This document shows, piece after piece, positions 6,517 to 6,631 of a stretch of DNA of 6,631 bases (positions are counted from its first letter, which is position 1; each line of letters begins with the position of its first letter). Origin of the DNA: Clostridium sp. UBA6758 (lineage in GTDB: Bacteria > Bacillota > Clostridia > Clostridiales > Clostridiaceae). The notes below the pieces were generated by a model that was not told where the DNA came from, made no database searches, and saw nothing but the letters and a program-made list of their open reading frames with translations. The stretch spans positions 220,009 to 226,639 of the forward strand of contig DKGY01000116.1 of NCBI GenBank assembly GCA_002453475.1, given 5' to 3'. The position numbers were made by a program, and so were the translations under genes.

Positions 6517-6561
6517 CAGCTCTTTACTCCCACTTTGAAGAAGGTGGGAGTATTAGAGCTG
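6517..6561. repeat. Hairpin A of the repeat array
   Basis: CAGCTCT (6517-6523) pairs with AGAGCTG (6555-6561); one T (6524) faces TT (6553-6554). TACTCCCACTTT (6525-6536) then pairs with 6541-6552, with one G-T pair, closed by the four bases GAAG. Total 19 bp with one asymmetric internal loop. No T tract follows on either strand, which argues against a simple terminator. Confidence 0.8.
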
Positions 6562-6579
6562 GTAGTCATAGGATTAACA

Positions 6580-6611
6580 GAGTTCTTAGCTTCTGCGAAG
6601 CTTTAGAACTC
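6580..6611. repeat. Hairpin B of the repeat array
   Basis: GAGTTCT (6580-6586) pairs with AGAACTC (6605-6611); one T (6587) faces TT (6603-6604). AGCTTC (6588-6593) then pairs with GAAGCT (6597-6602) around a TGC loop. The 7-bp lower stem and T/TT internal loop match hairpin A, although the stem sequences differ. No T tract follows on either strand. Confidence 0.8.
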
Positions 6612-6631
6612 GTTATCCAGAGACGTAGCAG

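Larger units (their letters stand above)
6484..6631. repeat. Array of alternating hairpins joined by conserved linkers (truncated by window end)
   Basis: A GC-richer block (about 46% G+C for 6499-6631 by hand count) in otherwise AT-rich DNA. The order is: a shortened form of hairpin B (about 6484-6498); linker GTTATCCAGGGACGCAA (6500-6516); hairpin A (6517-6561); linker 6562-6579; hairpin B (6580-6611); linker GTTATCCAGAGACGTAG (6612-6628); then CAG, the first bases of a second hairpin A. The segment 6499-6519 recurs at 6611-6631 with 18 of 21 identical bases, a 112-base period. AACAGA(A/G)TTCTTAG before each linker also recurs. Two plus-strand frames stay open across it, but without a start codon and ribosome binding site. 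The family is not recognised; a dispersed structured repeat or non-coding RNA is more likely than a gene. Confidence 0.75.

Noticed and set aside
6499..6561. Possible c-di-GMP-I (GEMM) riboswitch, suggested by the GGGACGCAA string beside a hairpin
   Set aside because: The conserved GEMM core, with its two-helix junction and GNRA loop-receptor pairing, is not present, and the second copy of the string reads GAGACGTAG.
6484..6631. CRISPR array
   Set aside because: The repeats diverge, alternate with a second conserved element rather than with unique spacers, and are spaced 112 bases apart. No cas gene is present.

Overview
The window is AT-rich, with strong GGAGG-type ribosome binding sites, mostly A/T-ending codons and protein families typical of low-GC Firmicutes. 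It looks like chromosomal DNA from a Clostridium or a close relative; this is inferred from style, and the species cannot be named. Every convincing gene lies on the minus strand, so transcription runs from the right edge to the left.

Layout in transcription order (right to left): a structured, GC-richer repeat array at the right edge (about 6484-6631, cut by the window end); an oligoendopeptidase F gene, pepF (4635-6434), with a good terminator; a roughly 300-base AT-rich gap with one orphan plus-strand hairpin; a membrane-anchored VanY-type D,D-carboxypeptidase (3510-4250); the decayed remnant of a sensor histidine kinase (3296-3480), followed by two hairpins; a MATE-family efflux pump (1777-3096) behind a MerR-type promoter; a terminator; a BmrR-like MerR-family regulator (852-1685); a histidine phosphatase (275-829) 22 bases behind it; and the first 60 codons of an OmpR-family response regulator (1-181) with its own promoter.

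The best supported functional unit is the efflux module. The MATE promoter has a 19-base spacer between its -35 and -10 boxes, with a dyad filling it. That is the architecture MerR-family activators act on, and a MerR regulator with a BmrR-like ligand-binding domain is encoded next to the pump. The simplest model is that the regulator senses a drug-like compound and switches on the pump. The histidine phosphatase is probably co-transcribed with the regulator, but its role there is unknown.

The least explained part is the right-edge array. Two kinds of hairpin alternate, joined by linkers of 17-18 bases. Both hairpins have a 7-bp lower stem and the same asymmetric T/TT internal loop. The linker and part of one hairpin recur 112 bases apart, and one copy appears to have lost its hairpin by a deletion between short repeats. 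The element is about 46% G+C by hand count, well above its surroundings, and ends about 50 bases before the pepF start codon. No fully new multi-gene system is visible in the window.
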